Below, one piece after another: positions 7,796 through 16,762 of a stretch of 37,153 nucleotides of DNA; the stretch's first letter is position 1; every line of letters begins with the position of its first letter. The DNA lies in the NCBI GenBank assembly GCA_000482145.1, contig AUXH01000130.1, positions 1-37,153 on the forward strand, read 5' to 3'. The stretch comes from Strigomonas culicis. Lineage: Eukaryota > Euglenozoa > Kinetoplastea > Trypanosomatida > Trypanosomatidae. Made by a program: the position numbers and the translations under genes. Below the pieces are notes generated by a model. It was given only the letters and a program-made list of their open reading frames with translations, was not told where the DNA came from and searched no databases.

Positions 7796-9451
7796 CTAGT
7801 CATCGCGAGGACGTTTTCGATCATCCTTATGATTAAGAAGCGCATTGCGCAATGGTGCCGTCAACTCACCTAGACCCATCGCGACGTACAGGTCGATGGC
7901 TATCTCCAGCTGCGGCACGCCCTGCCGCATCGGGAAGAGCTTGGCCGCAGCGTACTCCAAATCTCTATCCTGCTGCAGGCGTTCTACCAACTTGGGCATC
8001 GTCATTTCCTCGGCTAAGTTCTGGAACAAGTATTGAATAAACAGACGCTGGGACTCATTGGCCTGCACAATGTCCATGACGGAGAAGCAGCGGCTCCAGA
8101 AGAGCGAGTCGGTCCGCAGCAAGTGACTAAAAACTTTGCACGAGTACTCAATCTGCTTTATGGTCAGACTTTGTGCCTGCTGATAGCGCGTGTGGAAGGA
8201 CTCCACAAAGAACGCCTTGAAGCGCGAGTTGCTCTTGCAGAGGCGCTCGGCGGTCATGCCGTACACGCGCTTGTACGACTTCTCCTCGCAGCAGCCCTCG
8301 ATCACCATGAAGCAAATGGTACGCTCCGTCTGCGGCTTCATCTCCTTCAGTATTTTGTGAACCGCCTCGTCGGCGCGCACACTGCTCCGCATAGCCAGAT
8401 ACACGTTCTTACGTATCTTCCGCTCCTCCTCGTTGATCAGATGCTTGGCCGTGTCGGCCGGCGCGCCGCCGCTCCCGTCGGCGTGTGCCTCTTCTGCCTG
8501 CAACGCTTCCCCGTCCTCTTCCTCCTCCTCGTCTGCCGCCGCCTCGGCGACTGCTGCTTCCTCCAGCATGGCCACCTCCCAATCCTCACCGAGTATGAGC
8601 TTGCGCGTCTCTTCGTACTTGGCCTCGTGCGCCACGTAGTCCGGGTCGTGGGCAAACCTGTCCAGCTCGCTTTCGAGCGCGTATGGTTCCTCGAGGTCGA
8701 GATCGTGGTGCGTCTGGTCCTCCAGGTCGAAGAGGATGAGTGAGCCGGCGATGAGGTCCTTGTCGTCCTTGACGCGCTCCCATTGCTGCACGTCCTTCAT
8801 ACAGCTCTCCAGCACGGCCTGCGAGCGGGCCGAGAGACGCAGCGTTTCGTCGTCCATCGCGAGCATGTCCCTAAAGGGGGTGAGGATCTCCTGGTGGAAG
8901 GTGCCACGACTGCGCGCGGACATGGCGCGAAAGGTGTTTCGGAACAGCTTCGACGCCTGGTCAATATCCTCGTCGGACCGCTTGTCGCTCAGTAGATGCT
9001 TCAGCAGTATTTGATACACAACCTCTACTTCTACAATCCGGAAGAGATAGAGATCCCCGATGAAACGGCTAATGTTCTCCAGATAGAGCCAATCCCGACG
9101 ACGGTACCCGAGGTTCCAGTTCACCACGAGCCGCTGGCACAGCAACAGCACCACGTCCGGCAGCTCCTTGTTGACCCGGCTGAGCAGCGCGCACAAGACG
9201 GGCGAGAGGTCCGGGTTGTCCTGCTGCGTCCGCATCGCGGTCCGCGCTAAAAGGCCGCGGCCGCGAATGATGTTCTCGCGGAACAGCTCCACGGTCGAGT
9301 GCTCCAGCGTCTCCACCGTGAGACGGTTGAAGATGCCTGTAATGCTGCGCATGAGGGCCAGCCACGCGGCGCGCTGATAACCCTCGGACGCGGGGTTCGT
9401 GAGATCTACATCCTCCTCACGTTTCCTGTGTGGGGGAACGTAGCGGCTCAT
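7796..9451 (-). CDS. CWC22: pre-mRNA splicing factor CWC22 homologue, 551 aa
   Basis: CWC22 belongs to the spliceosome, where it positions the branch and exon region. In trypanosomatids the spliceosome mainly performs trans-splicing. Residues about 25-240 form an MIF4G domain with W..LMRSITGIFNRL, the diagnostic RENIIRGRGLLART and the NWNLGYRRRDW helix. Residues about 240-290 match the CWC22 linker (EEPYALESELDRFAHDPDY). An acidic Glu/Ala stretch follows near 300-320. Residues about 345-460 form an MA3 domain (RKNVYLAMRSS, CCEEKSYKRVYG, FSHLLRTDSLFW), and the tail LEIAIDLYVAMGLGELT is family-specific. The RS-rich extensions of animal CWC22 are absent, as is common in protists. The start MSRYVPPHR is conserved in style with other homologues and is the first ATG. 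Confidence 0.93.
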   Translation of the reverse strand: MSRYVPPHRKREEDVDLTNPASEGYQRAAWLALMRSITGIFNRLTVETLEHSTVELFRENIIRGRGLLARTAMRTQQDNPDLSPVLCALLSRVNKELPDVVLLLCQRLVVNWNLGYRRRDWLYLENISRFIGDLYLFRIVEVEVVYQILLKHLLSDKRSDEDIDQASKLFRNTFRAMSARSRGTFHQEILTPFRDMLAMDDETLRLSARSQAVLESCMKDVQQWERVKDDKDLIAGSLILFDLEDQTHHDLDLEEPYALESELDRFAHDPDYVAHEAKYEETRKLILGEDWEVAMLEEAAVAEAAADEEEEEDGEALQAEEAHADGSGGAPADTAKHLINEEERKIRKNVYLAMRSSVRADEAVHKILKEMKPQTERTICFMVIEGCCEEKSYKRVYGMTAERLCKSNSRFKAFFVESFHTRYQQAQSLTIKQIEYSCKVFSHLLRTDSLFWSRCFSVMDIVQANESQRLFIQYLFQNLAEEMTMPKLVERLQQDRDLEYAAAKLFPMRQGVPQLEIAIDLYVAMGLGELTAPLRNALLNHKDDRKRPRDD

Positions 9452-9915
9452 TAACAGGTGTGTTTGTATGTAACGTGGGTCTAGAGAAAAACTTCTATAT
9501 TACTAGAATGAAGGAACAGGCTATACAGAGTGAGAAGCGCGTAGACAAGTGCAGAAATGAACAAGAAGGATGAATAACCAAGAACCATATATCATGTAGA
9601 CCGCGATTGTTTCGAACCAAAGAAATGTATCAACATCAACGCAAGAGAAAAAATACTGTTGTTGTTGTTTTTTCTCAAAAAACAAATGCAATTAATAACA
9701 AAATGAAGCAAAAGAAGAAAAAAAAACGAAAAAAAACACAGATATCAGTACGATGAAAAACAAAAAAAAACAAATATCACCCTACTTTTCTTTTTGATGC
9801 TACATTCCTTATACACAGAAAGAAAAAAAGGTTTATGCATATATGTATATATCTATGTCCGTATACATACATAAACAAACAGCAAAAATGTATGGATTGA
9901 GCACGATGTGAGTCT
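9452..9915. other. intergenic region between CWC22 and VPS28
   Basis: This 464-base spacer holds the leader of CWC22 at the left. Two acceptors are plausible in sense: TTTTTCTCTAG with the AG at 9482-9481, or CCTTCATTCTAG about 30 bases upstream. The rest is A-rich with runs near 9718-9726 and 9762-9770 and a TATATGTATATATC segment near 9838-9854. It includes the 3' UTR of VPS28. No gene is called. Confidence 0.6.
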
Positions 9916-10530
9916 CTATTTTCCCTTTGTATCTTCGTCTAAGTATGCACGCAGTGAATTATACCCCCTCTCGAGGTCGTACGCAAACTCCCGTGCATCT
10001 GCGTCGTCTAGCACGTCCGCCGCGTTCATGCTCTCGAGCTTGGAGCGCCATTTCATCAGCCGCCCGTAGAAGTCGCGTTTCTGCAGGTCCAGTTTGCTGA
10101 GACCTTGCAGAAGATCCCCGAGAAGGGGGTTGATCGCATCGACCGCTGTCTGCTGCAGCCGCAGCGCGTCCAGGAGGGTGATGAAGAACTGACCGCACTC
10201 CAACGACTGGCGTGCGAGAAACCGCGCGTGCGTTTCGGCAGAGCCAGACGGGCCCTCCTTGATGGTCGCACGTGCCGCAGGGCAGCGAGAGCAGTAGTTG
10301 TCAAAAAAATCATCTACATTAGTGAAAAAGGGATTGTGACTGTTCTCCAGATGGGCGACGGTGGATTTATACTTGTCCAGCAAACGACGCACCGTGTCAC
10401 CGTACTGCTTCTCGTTGATCGAGTCCCGACGATGGGCCTTTTCGATCTGTTCGATCGCGAGCACCACAGCGAAGAGGTCCGACAGATAGTCGACATGCTC
10501 GCGCTCTCCAGGGGATATTTCCACGGACAT
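9916..10530 (-). CDS. VPS28: ESCRT-I subunit VPS28, 204 aa
   Basis: VPS28 joins VPS23 and VPS37 in ESCRT-I, which sorts ubiquitinated cargo into multivesicular bodies; its C-terminal domain binds ESCRT-II. The N-terminal core is seen at residues 10-110: ERE.VDYLSDLFAVVLAIEQIEKAHRRDSI, then YGDTVRRLLDKYK and VDDFFDNYCSRCPAA. The C-terminal four-helix domain covers about 115-200, with TLLDALRLQQTAVDAINPLLGDLLQGL and FYGRLMKWRSKL. The length of 204 residues is within the family range (about 200-240). The ATG at 10528-10530 is the first in frame and follows a splice acceptor by 66 bases. The neighbouring VHS-domain adaptor also acts in endosomal sorting, but co-location in a trypanosomatid unit is weak evidence for a functional link. 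Confidence 0.95.
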   Translation of the reverse strand: MSVEISPGEREHVDYLSDLFAVVLAIEQIEKAHRRDSINEKQYGDTVRRLLDKYKSTVAHLENSHNPFFTNVDDFFDNYCSRCPAARATIKEGPSGSAETHARFLARQSLECGQFFITLLDALRLQQTAVDAINPLLGDLLQGLSKLDLQKRDFYGRLMKWRSKLESMNAADVLDDADAREFAYDLERGYNSLRAYLDEDTKGK

Positions 10531-11005
10531 CCGTAAAGGAAAAAAGGTGAATTAATAGTAATAAAAAGAAACAACAGGTGAGTATTTCCAAGAAGACTGT
10601 GAAAGGGGAGATAAGGGAAGAAAAGGTCTGCAACACGTGTAAGCGCACCAAGAGAATCACATCTTTTTACATGTATACAGTATTTTCAATGTACCATAGC
10701 AGACACAAGGGTCTTGTATACAGGGGCTGAACGTTTTTTTTTCTAAATTCGAAACGCAGGTTGATGGCAAAGTATTAGAGAAAACAACGAAATATGAGAC
10801 TGTCATACGTGCATTCTCTCTCCCTCTTTTTTTTTTTACTCGGTAACGTTTATGCAAGAAAGTAAAAAACGAAAGATGGGGATAATAATAAGCAAACGTA
10901 GATAGATTTGTGTAAGTTTGTTTGTGTATATGTGCGTGTGTGTGTGTGTATAGGTAGGTGAGTGTGTGTGACACAATACGAAGAAAACTCCACCATGGAG
11001 AGTAC
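10531..11005. other. intergenic region between VPS28 and ALDH, with GT microsatellite
   Basis: This 475-base spacer carries the VPS28 splice signal (10597-10626), T-runs near 10734-10741 and 10829-10838, and an imperfect GT repeat at about 10921-10972 (AC repeat in sense) close to the ALDH stop codon. GT/CA repeats in 3' UTRs are common in trypanosomatids. No gene is called; the open frames here translate only microsatellite. Confidence 0.65.
10597..10626 (-). promoter_or_regulatory. trans-splice signal for VPS28
   Basis: The sense tract CTTTTCTTCCCTTATCTCCC leads into CTTTCACAG, with the AG at 10598-10597. No AG lies between this site and the ATG other than those well inside the leader, so the ATG at 10530 is supported. 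Confidence 0.65.
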
Positions 11006-12604
11006 TTACTTCTCCTTCTTTGACTCCACCTTCCATTTGGTAAACATGAAAACTGCGTTGGACAGGAGCGTCTTGAGGCCCTTCACCACTTCCGACAAGC
11101 TGCGCGGGGCCGACAACCGGACCACCGCCAGCATCGTCGCGTAGGACGCCTCACTGAACGGATACCAGTAGATAGCGCGCGGCGCCAGCCACCCAGGCAG
11201 CAGATCGCGGTTGACACACTTGACGTTACACATCTCCCGGAGGCCCAGGTAGCCGTGCGTGCGGCCGATGCCGCTCTCCTTCCACCCGCCCCAGGGCGCC
11301 TCCGTCATGCCGTGGGTGTAGAGGTGGTCGTTGATCGTGACGACGCCGCTCTCCATGCGGCCCGCGACCGCGCGCGCGTGCGCCGGGTTCTCTGAGAAGA
11401 TGCTGCTTGTGAGCGCGAGCGAGATGGCGTTCGCCTCCCGGATCGCCTCTTCGTCGTCCTTGAAGGACACCACCGGCAGCACCGGCCCGAAGGTCTCCTC
11501 CCTCATCAGCCGCATGTCGCTCGTCACGTGGGTCATCACGGTGGCGGGGAAGAAGAAGCCCTTCGACACGTCGCCGACCGCGCGGCTCTGGGCCACCACC
11601 TTCGCGCCCTTCTGCACCGCCTCGTCCACCTGGGCCTTGATGCTCTCGTACTGCCCCTTGGTGGTGACGGACCCCATGTCCACCTGGAAGTCCCCGTTGT
11701 CCGGTCCGTGGCGGAGCGCGCGCGTCTTGGCGCACAGCTGCTCCAGGAAGGCCTCGTACAGCTTCTCGTGCACATAGACGCGCTCGACGCCGCCGCAGCT
11801 CTGCCCTGCATTCTGGAAGCCCGCCCAGCACGCGCAGTTCACGGCCCGCTCCAGGCAGGCGTCCTCGAGCACCACCATCGGGTCGTTCCCGCCCAGCTCG
11901 AGGCTGACAGGGGTGAGCGTCTTGGCCGCCTCGGCCATGAGCTCCTTCCCGACGGGCACGCTGCCCGTGAAGAAGAGCTTGTTCACCCCCGCCTGTAGCA
12001 TCGCTGGGCCCGCCTTCGCGCCGGGCAGAATAAGGTGCTGGAACACGTTCGCCGGCATGCCGCTCGCACGCACACAGCGCTCGATAAAGAGGCCCACATG
12101 GGCGACGTTGGAGGCCACCTTGAGGATGACGGCGTTGCCCGCCATCAATCCCATCAGCACTTCACCGAACGGAAGCGCAAAGGGATAGTTCCAGGGGGTG
12201 ATGATGCCCACCACACCCACTGGCTCGTACACGAGCACGTTGGACTTGTTGGCAAAGGTGATATTGCCGGAGGGCAGCTTCTCCGGACGGAGCACCTTTT
12301 GCGTGTTCGCCGCGTACCACTCGCAGCCACACACGCCCGTGAGCGCCTCCGTCACCAGCGCGTCCTGCCTCGTCTTGCCCGTGCTCTGGCTGATCACCTT
12401 CACACACTCCTCCACGTGATCTGCCAGGAAGGTCTTTATCTTGCGAATGTAGACGGCGCGCTCCTTGTACGATAGGGTGGCCCACTGCTTCTGCGCGACA
12501 CGGGCGCGCTGCACAGCGTCGAAGACAACGGACGTGTCCGCCACCTCCACCTCCGGGAGCGCCTCGCCGGTGGCAGGGTTGAACTGCTTTATCTTCGTCG
12601 TCAT
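11006..12604 (-). CDS. aldehyde dehydrogenase superfamily protein with C-terminal tail, 532 aa
   Basis: It oxidises an aldehyde to an acid with NAD(P)+; the substrate cannot be read from the sequence. All catalytic landmarks are present: N139 in TPWNYPFALPFG, K162 in ILKVAS, FTGSVPVGK (212-220), the general base E236 in LELGGN, the nucleophile C270 in NAGQSC and E370 in EETFGP. S165 stands where NAD-specific ALDH2-type enzymes have Glu, so NADP+ use is possible. The core ends near residue 465 with the usual PWGGWKESGIGRTHG and REMCNVK region. A further 67 residues follow, containing RAIYWYPF and an amphipathic or hydrophobic helix, and ending in a lysine-rich KVESKKEK. That tail is absent from classical succinate-semialdehyde dehydrogenases and resembles some bacterial ALDHs from memory. 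The first ATG (12602-12604) is used; an A-run lies directly upstream. Confidence 0.93.
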   Translation of the reverse strand: MTTKIKQFNPATGEALPEVEVADTSVVFDAVQRARVAQKQWATLSYKERAVYIRKIKTFLADHVEECVKVISQSTGKTRQDALVTEALTGVCGCEWYAANTQKVLRPEKLPSGNITFANKSNVLVYEPVGVVGIITPWNYPFALPFGEVLMGLMAGNAVILKVASNVAHVGLFIERCVRASGMPANVFQHLILPGAKAGPAMLQAGVNKLFFTGSVPVGKELMAEAAKTLTPVSLELGGNDPMVVLEDACLERAVNCACWAGFQNAGQSCGGVERVYVHEKLYEAFLEQLCAKTRALRHGPDNGDFQVDMGSVTTKGQYESIKAQVDEAVQKGAKVVAQSRAVGDVSKGFFFPATVMTHVTSDMRLMREETFGPVLPVVSFKDDEEAIREANAISLALTSSIFSENPAHARAVAGRMESGVVTINDHLYTHGMTEAPWGGWKESGIGRTHGYLGLREMCNVKCVNRDLLPGWLAPRAIYWYPFSEASYATMLAVVRLSAPRSLSEVVKGLKTLLSNAVFMFTKWKVESKKEK

Positions 12605-12606
12605 TC

Positions 12607-12650
12607 CTTTTTTTTTTTTTTAGAGAGAGAGATTTGATTTCTTTTTCCTC
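12607..12650 (-). promoter_or_regulatory. unusual ALDH leader: CT repeat followed by 14 A, then ATG
   Basis: In sense, TCTCTCTCTCT is followed by fourteen A, then GGAATG. The first AG after the CT tract is at 12608-12607 and would leave a two-base leader. Acceptors further upstream (AG at 12649-12648 or 12642-12641) would instead put the CT tract and the A-run inside the leader. Confidence 0.45.
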
Positions 12651-12874
12651 GCAAAACAGCAATAAAATGAAATAAAATGAAGTGTTTATGTGTCAAGGAT
12701 ATCACTTTGGGGGGTGGGTGAGAGGGGAGAAGTGGAAGACAGTGGAGCAGCCGTTGGAAGGGAATTCTATTGGTATCAAACGAGAAGGAACTGTATTACG
12801 GTACATAATAGTGACGCCCGTGAATAAAAAAAAAATAGAGGTACAGCACATCGAGGTTGTGAATAAATGCACAT

Positions 12875-15800
12875 CTAGTGGACACTGAATTTAAACGGGG
12901 GGATCTCTTCTTCCTCCAACTGGTCTGTATACGTGGCCACCAAGCTTTCATAGCGAACCTCTGCATCTTTTGGGTGGCACACCCCATACTGAAGAGCGAC
13001 GAGCTGGTCTACAAAAGCAAAGGGCTTCAGAATTTCTCGCTGCCGCTTTCGTGTCGCGAGCAGCACCTTGCCGGACTCTTCATCCATGCCCGCGTGGGCG
13101 ACCTCGCGCTCCTCCGCGTCAGCGGCGGGCGCAAGCAGTGGGTGCCTGAACAGCGCCTCCTCCTGCTGTGACGCGGCGACCGCGGCGCTGCGCGGACCGT
13201 CGTACTCCGCGGCGTCCACGGTCTCCTCGGCGTCCTCCAGCTCGCGCTGGTTCATCTCGTCCTCGACCTGCTGCTGCGCCAGCCGGTCCTCGTCGTCCTC
13301 CACGCTGCGCATCTGCGTCAGCATGTCCTGCGCCGACACGACGCACGCCGTGCCGGACGTGCCGCCCTTCGCGGCCGGGGCCGCCACCGTCGCGGTGGCA
13401 TCCTCGTCAAGGTCGTGGAAGAAGCTCCGCAGGTTCACAGGGGCGGCTAACGCGGCATACGCCTCGCTCGTGCTCTCGTAGTGGGCCCCCTCCACACCCG
13501 CGATGGAGTGGAACTGGCCGCCGCGGATGACAAGGTTGTTGAGCTTCTTCCGCTCCCGCGCCTTCTGCAGAATGTTCTCCTCCACCGTGTGGGTGCTGAT
13601 CAGCCGGTAGATGGTCACCGGGCGCGTCTGGCCAATGCGGTGACAACGGTCCTGCGCCTGCAGGTCCATCGTCGGGTTCCAGTCGCTGTCGTAAAAGATG
13701 ACCGTGTCGGCGCCGGTGAGGTTCAGCCCGATGCCTCCCGACCGCGTCGATAGGATCATGCACGTGAGTCCCTCGTCTTCGTTGAACCGCTCCACGTACT
13801 GCTGTCGCAGCTCCGCCTTCGTGGAGCCGTCCAGACGCAGGTAGGGGATGCCCACAAGCGCGAGAAAGCGCTCGAGAATGTTCAGCATGTGGGTGAACTG
13901 CGTGAAAATAAGCATGCGGTGTCCTTCCAGGCGGAGCTTCTTCAGCGCGACTTGGAGAAACTGCAACTTGCCGCAGTCGTGAATCAGCAAGCGCTTGTCC
14001 GGGAAACCGAAGCACCGCCGTACGTGAAGCGGCCACAGCTCGCTGAGAAAGGACGAACTGTCAAAGCGCATCGGCGTCCACTGAGAGCCTCTGTGCATGT
14101 CCCGCTGTCGCTGCTGCACCAGTCCAACGAGACGCGCGTAGTCCTTTCGACTCGGCACACGAAAGTCTGAGAAGCGACGGACCGGCAACGCACACCTCAG
14201 CGCCGGCGGGCGGGCTGTCACCGCCGCAGGGACGTATACGGCGAAGCACCGGAAGATGGGGAGCAGGTAACGCACGCGAAACGCGATGGTGGGACAGAGC
14301 AGCACGCCGCCCTCGCCAAAAGCAGCGTCGCAGAGAGGGTCGTCCGAGCTGTACAGCGCCTTTATGCGCTGATCCTTCAGCTCCAGCACAAGGGGCGCAG
14401 GGGTGTGGATGTTTACTGAGACGGCCTCCTTCACCAGCCGCGCCTGTTGAAAAGAGCGTATGTCACGCTGACCCTCTTGCGCCTGCTGGTAGACCGCCTC
14501 GAGGGCACGGCGAAGCAGCCCCTCACCCAGCGAGGCCGCGACGCTCGGGCCCTTGCCACGCTTGCGCGCGACATGTGACGCTGCGCCGTTGAGGAGGAGC
14601 TCCGGTGCGAGCCGGCGCAGAAGTGCCTCACGCGGCGAGGGCTCCGCACCCCGCTGCCACCCTGCACCCTCGTGCACGTGTGGCACAAAATCCAGCTGCG
14701 TGTACGTGCACGGCACCCAGTCAAGCACATGCGCGTCTTCGGTCGAGTCACCAGAGGCCTTTACTGGCACTGTACCCGCACCAGCGCCATACGTACCAAA
14801 GGACATAAAATGCCTCAACCCGTAGGCGTTGTGACGCAGCAGTAAGGAACGGGGAAATGTCACTTCCAGCGCCGCCTCACGGCCCAGCACGAAGGGCGAC
14901 TGCGTCGGCCGCTCCTCGAACATGTCCGGGTGATTGCACACCTTGCGGAGAGCCAGTAGCACACCGAGCACGCCCGACGTGCCGCCGTCCCCCGACAGCT
15001 TCTGCTTCGTTTCCGCCAGCTGCATATAGTCGTCGTAGAGCGACCGCTGCCGCCGGGAGAGATTGCACATGACGACCCTCTCCGTCTTGGTGGGGAGCTG
15101 GCACTCCACGTCGCGCTTCAGACGGCGCAGCATAAAGGGCCGCAGCAGTGCCTGCAGCCGGCGCACAATGTTCTCGTTCAGCGACGCCTTGCCGGTAATC
15201 ATCTCGTCCAGCGGGTTGCTGAACCACTCCTTGAACTCATCGTTCGAGCGAAACGCGGAGGCAAAGGGGAGCAGGAAGTGAAACAAGGACCAGAGCTCCA
15301 TAATGGAGTTCTGCAGAGGTGTGCCGGTGAGGAGCAGCCGGTACTGTGCCTGCAGGTCGAACAGCGACTGCCACTTCTTGCTCATAAAGTTCTTCACCTG
15401 GTGCGCCTCGTCCAGCACGAGGAAGCCCCACGGTCGTCGTCGAAACACCGAACGGTCCTTCACAATAATATTGTACGAGGTGACACAAACGTGAAATGCG
15501 TCGTCGCTGTACCACCCGCGGCGCAGCTGCTGGCGCTCCTTGTACGAGCCGATGTAGGTAAGCACCTTGAGGCCCGGCGCCCACCGCTGGAACTCTGCCT
15601 TCCAGTTTAGCACGACCGTTGTGGGGACGACGACGAGGTGCGGGCCCCAGTCGTTCTTGTGCTCCGCAAAGTAGCAGAGCAAGGCAATGGTCTGGACCGT
15701 CTTGCCCAGGCCCATCTCATCCGCCAGAATCCCATTCAGGTTGTTCTCGAACAGGTGGATCATCCACTTGAGCGCCGAGCGCTGGTAGTCGCGGAGGGGG

Positions 15801-16486
15801 CGCTTGCCGTGCAGCGTGTCCAGCAGCGAGAGGTGGCGCTCCATCTCCTCGTCCTCCTCCGCGTCGTGCGGCCTCTTGCCGGTATCGCGGCGCGGGAAGA
15901 GCTCGCCGTCCTCGCCCTTGAGAATGCTGTCCAACAGCTTCTTCGTCAGCTCCTCCGTTTCGCGCAGCATGTCTTCCTGCTTGTGCGCGTCGCGCTTGCG
16001 CTTGAGCACGTCGAACTCCGTCTTGAGCAGCTGCTGATACACATCCCCCCGGCGGCGCCAGTAGCGCTCGACAGAGGCGTTCAGCCGCGCCCCGAGCCGC
16101 GCCCGTGCCTCGAGCTGCTCCTGTCGCACCTTGGCCGCGCGCTCCTGCTCCTCCGCGTGGTACCGCCGGACCTGCCGCCCCACGTCGCGACGCAGCTTGA
16201 TGGAGGCGCGCTGGTGGGCCTCTAAAGCGGTCGCGCGGCTTAACGCGGAGAGGGTGATGCACTGCCACGGCGGCAGGCGTGTCGGCGGCGCCGCGTTGCA
16301 CGGCACATCCTCCCACCGTATTTTGACGGAACGTAACACGTTGGCCATGATGGTGATGTCGGACGGTGAGCAATGCGGCGCATCTTGCGGTGGCGGCGTG
16401 CTGCTCCCACCGCCGGCTTCTCCCGCAGGCAGCTCCAACTCATCGCGCGGTCGCTTACCATCATTGTTGCTACTACTGGACAACAT
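12875..16486 (-). CDS. SNF2-family chromatin remodeller of the SWR1/SRCAP type, 1203 aa
   Basis: Likely the catalytic subunit of the SWR1-type complex that exchanges H2A for H2A.Z in the nucleus. Residues about 95-190 form an HSA domain (GRQVRRYHAEE, then SVERYWRRRGDVYQQ), which binds actin and actin-related proteins. The ATPase first lobe spans about 229-520: LRDYQRSALKWM, Walker A DEMGLGKT at 256-263, WGPHLVVVPTTVVLNW, DEAH at 359-362, LLTGTPLQNS and EFKEWFSNP. The second lobe begins near 838 with LIFTQFTHML, STRSGGIGLNL and QAQDRCHRIGQTRPVTIYRL. About 315 residues separate the lobes, the split-ATPase feature of the SWR1/INO80 group. FHVCVTSYNIIVKD and the FSNP segment favour SWR1/SRCAP over INO80. 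At 1203 residues it is compact. The tail is acidic with no SANT domain seen. Confidence 0.92.
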   Translation of the reverse strand: MLSSSSNNDGKRPRDELELPAGEAGGGSSTPPPQDAPHCSPSDITIMANVLRSVKIRWEDVPCNAAPPTRLPPWQCITLSALSRATALEAHQRASIKLRRDVGRQVRRYHAEEQERAAKVRQEQLEARARLGARLNASVERYWRRRGDVYQQLLKTEFDVLKRKRDAHKQEDMLRETEELTKKLLDSILKGEDGELFPRRDTGKRPHDAEEDEEMERHLSLLDTLHGKRPLRDYQRSALKWMIHLFENNLNGILADEMGLGKTVQTIALLCYFAEHKNDWGPHLVVVPTTVVLNWKAEFQRWAPGLKVLTYIGSYKERQQLRRGWYSDDAFHVCVTSYNIIVKDRSVFRRRPWGFLVLDEAHQVKNFMSKKWQSLFDLQAQYRLLLTGTPLQNSIMELWSLFHFLLPFASAFRSNDEFKEWFSNPLDEMITGKASLNENIVRRLQALLRPFMLRRLKRDVECQLPTKTERVVMCNLSRRQRSLYDDYMQLAETKQKLSGDGGTSGVLGVLLALRKVCNHPDMFEERPTQSPFVLGREAALEVTFPRSLLLRHNAYGLRHFMSFGTYGAGAGTVPVKASGDSTEDAHVLDWVPCTYTQLDFVPHVHEGAGWQRGAEPSPREALLRRLAPELLLNGAASHVARKRGKGPSVAASLGEGLLRRALEAVYQQAQEGQRDIRSFQQARLVKEAVSVNIHTPAPLVLELKDQRIKALYSSDDPLCDAAFGEGGVLLCPTIAFRVRYLLPIFRCFAVYVPAAVTARPPALRCALPVRRFSDFRVPSRKDYARLVGLVQQRQRDMHRGSQWTPMRFDSSSFLSELWPLHVRRCFGFPDKRLLIHDCGKLQFLQVALKKLRLEGHRMLIFTQFTHMLNILERFLALVGIPYLRLDGSTKAELRQQYVERFNEDEGLTCMILSTRSGGIGLNLTGADTVIFYDSDWNPTMDLQAQDRCHRIGQTRPVTIYRLISTHTVEENILQKARERKKLNNLVIRGGQFHSIAGVEGAHYESTSEAYAALAAPVNLRSFFHDLDEDATATVAAPAAKGGTSGTACVVSAQDMLTQMRSVEDDEDRLAQQQVEDEMNQRELEDAEETVDAAEYDGPRSAAVAASQQEEALFRHPLLAPAADAEEREVAHAGMDEESGKVLLATRKRQREILKPFAFVDQLVALQYGVCHPKDAEVRYESLVATYTDQLEEEEIPPFKFSVH

Positions 16487-16545
16487 AATAAAGATTGTCC
16501 GTATCTCTATTCACAGTACAAGAACTGATTTGCTTTTTTTATTTG

Positions 16546-16592
16546 CTTGAGCACCAATTAAACACGTATGTACAAAAGAAGAAGAAAAAAAC
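16546..16592 (-). promoter_or_regulatory. probable trans-splice signal for the SWR1-like gene
   Basis: The sense tract GTTTTTTTCTTCTTCTTTTG is followed after a short gap by GGTGCTCAAG, AG at 16547-16546. Other AGs lie nearer the ATG, so the exact site is uncertain. Confidence 0.4.
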
Positions 16593-16762
16593 GATGGATA
16601 AAGAAAAGAAAATGAATGGAAATATACAACCAAGAGTAGAAGTGTGTTCGACAATCAAAAGGAAGAGCGAAAATACATACAGAATACACATTCTTCTTCT
16701 TTTTCTTTCCTCCTTTGCTACGGGTAGAAAAAAAGAACAGGATGGGGCTTTCTTTCATTAGT

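Noticed and set aside
3572..10530. VHS adaptor and VPS28 lying close together as a functional endosomal-sorting cluster
   Set aside because: Trypanosomatid units group unrelated genes, and the kinesin-like and CWC22 genes sit between them.
10921..10972. GT repeat as a possible promoter or replication element
   Set aside because: GT/CA microsatellites are common in trypanosomatid UTRs and there is no strand switch or other support here.
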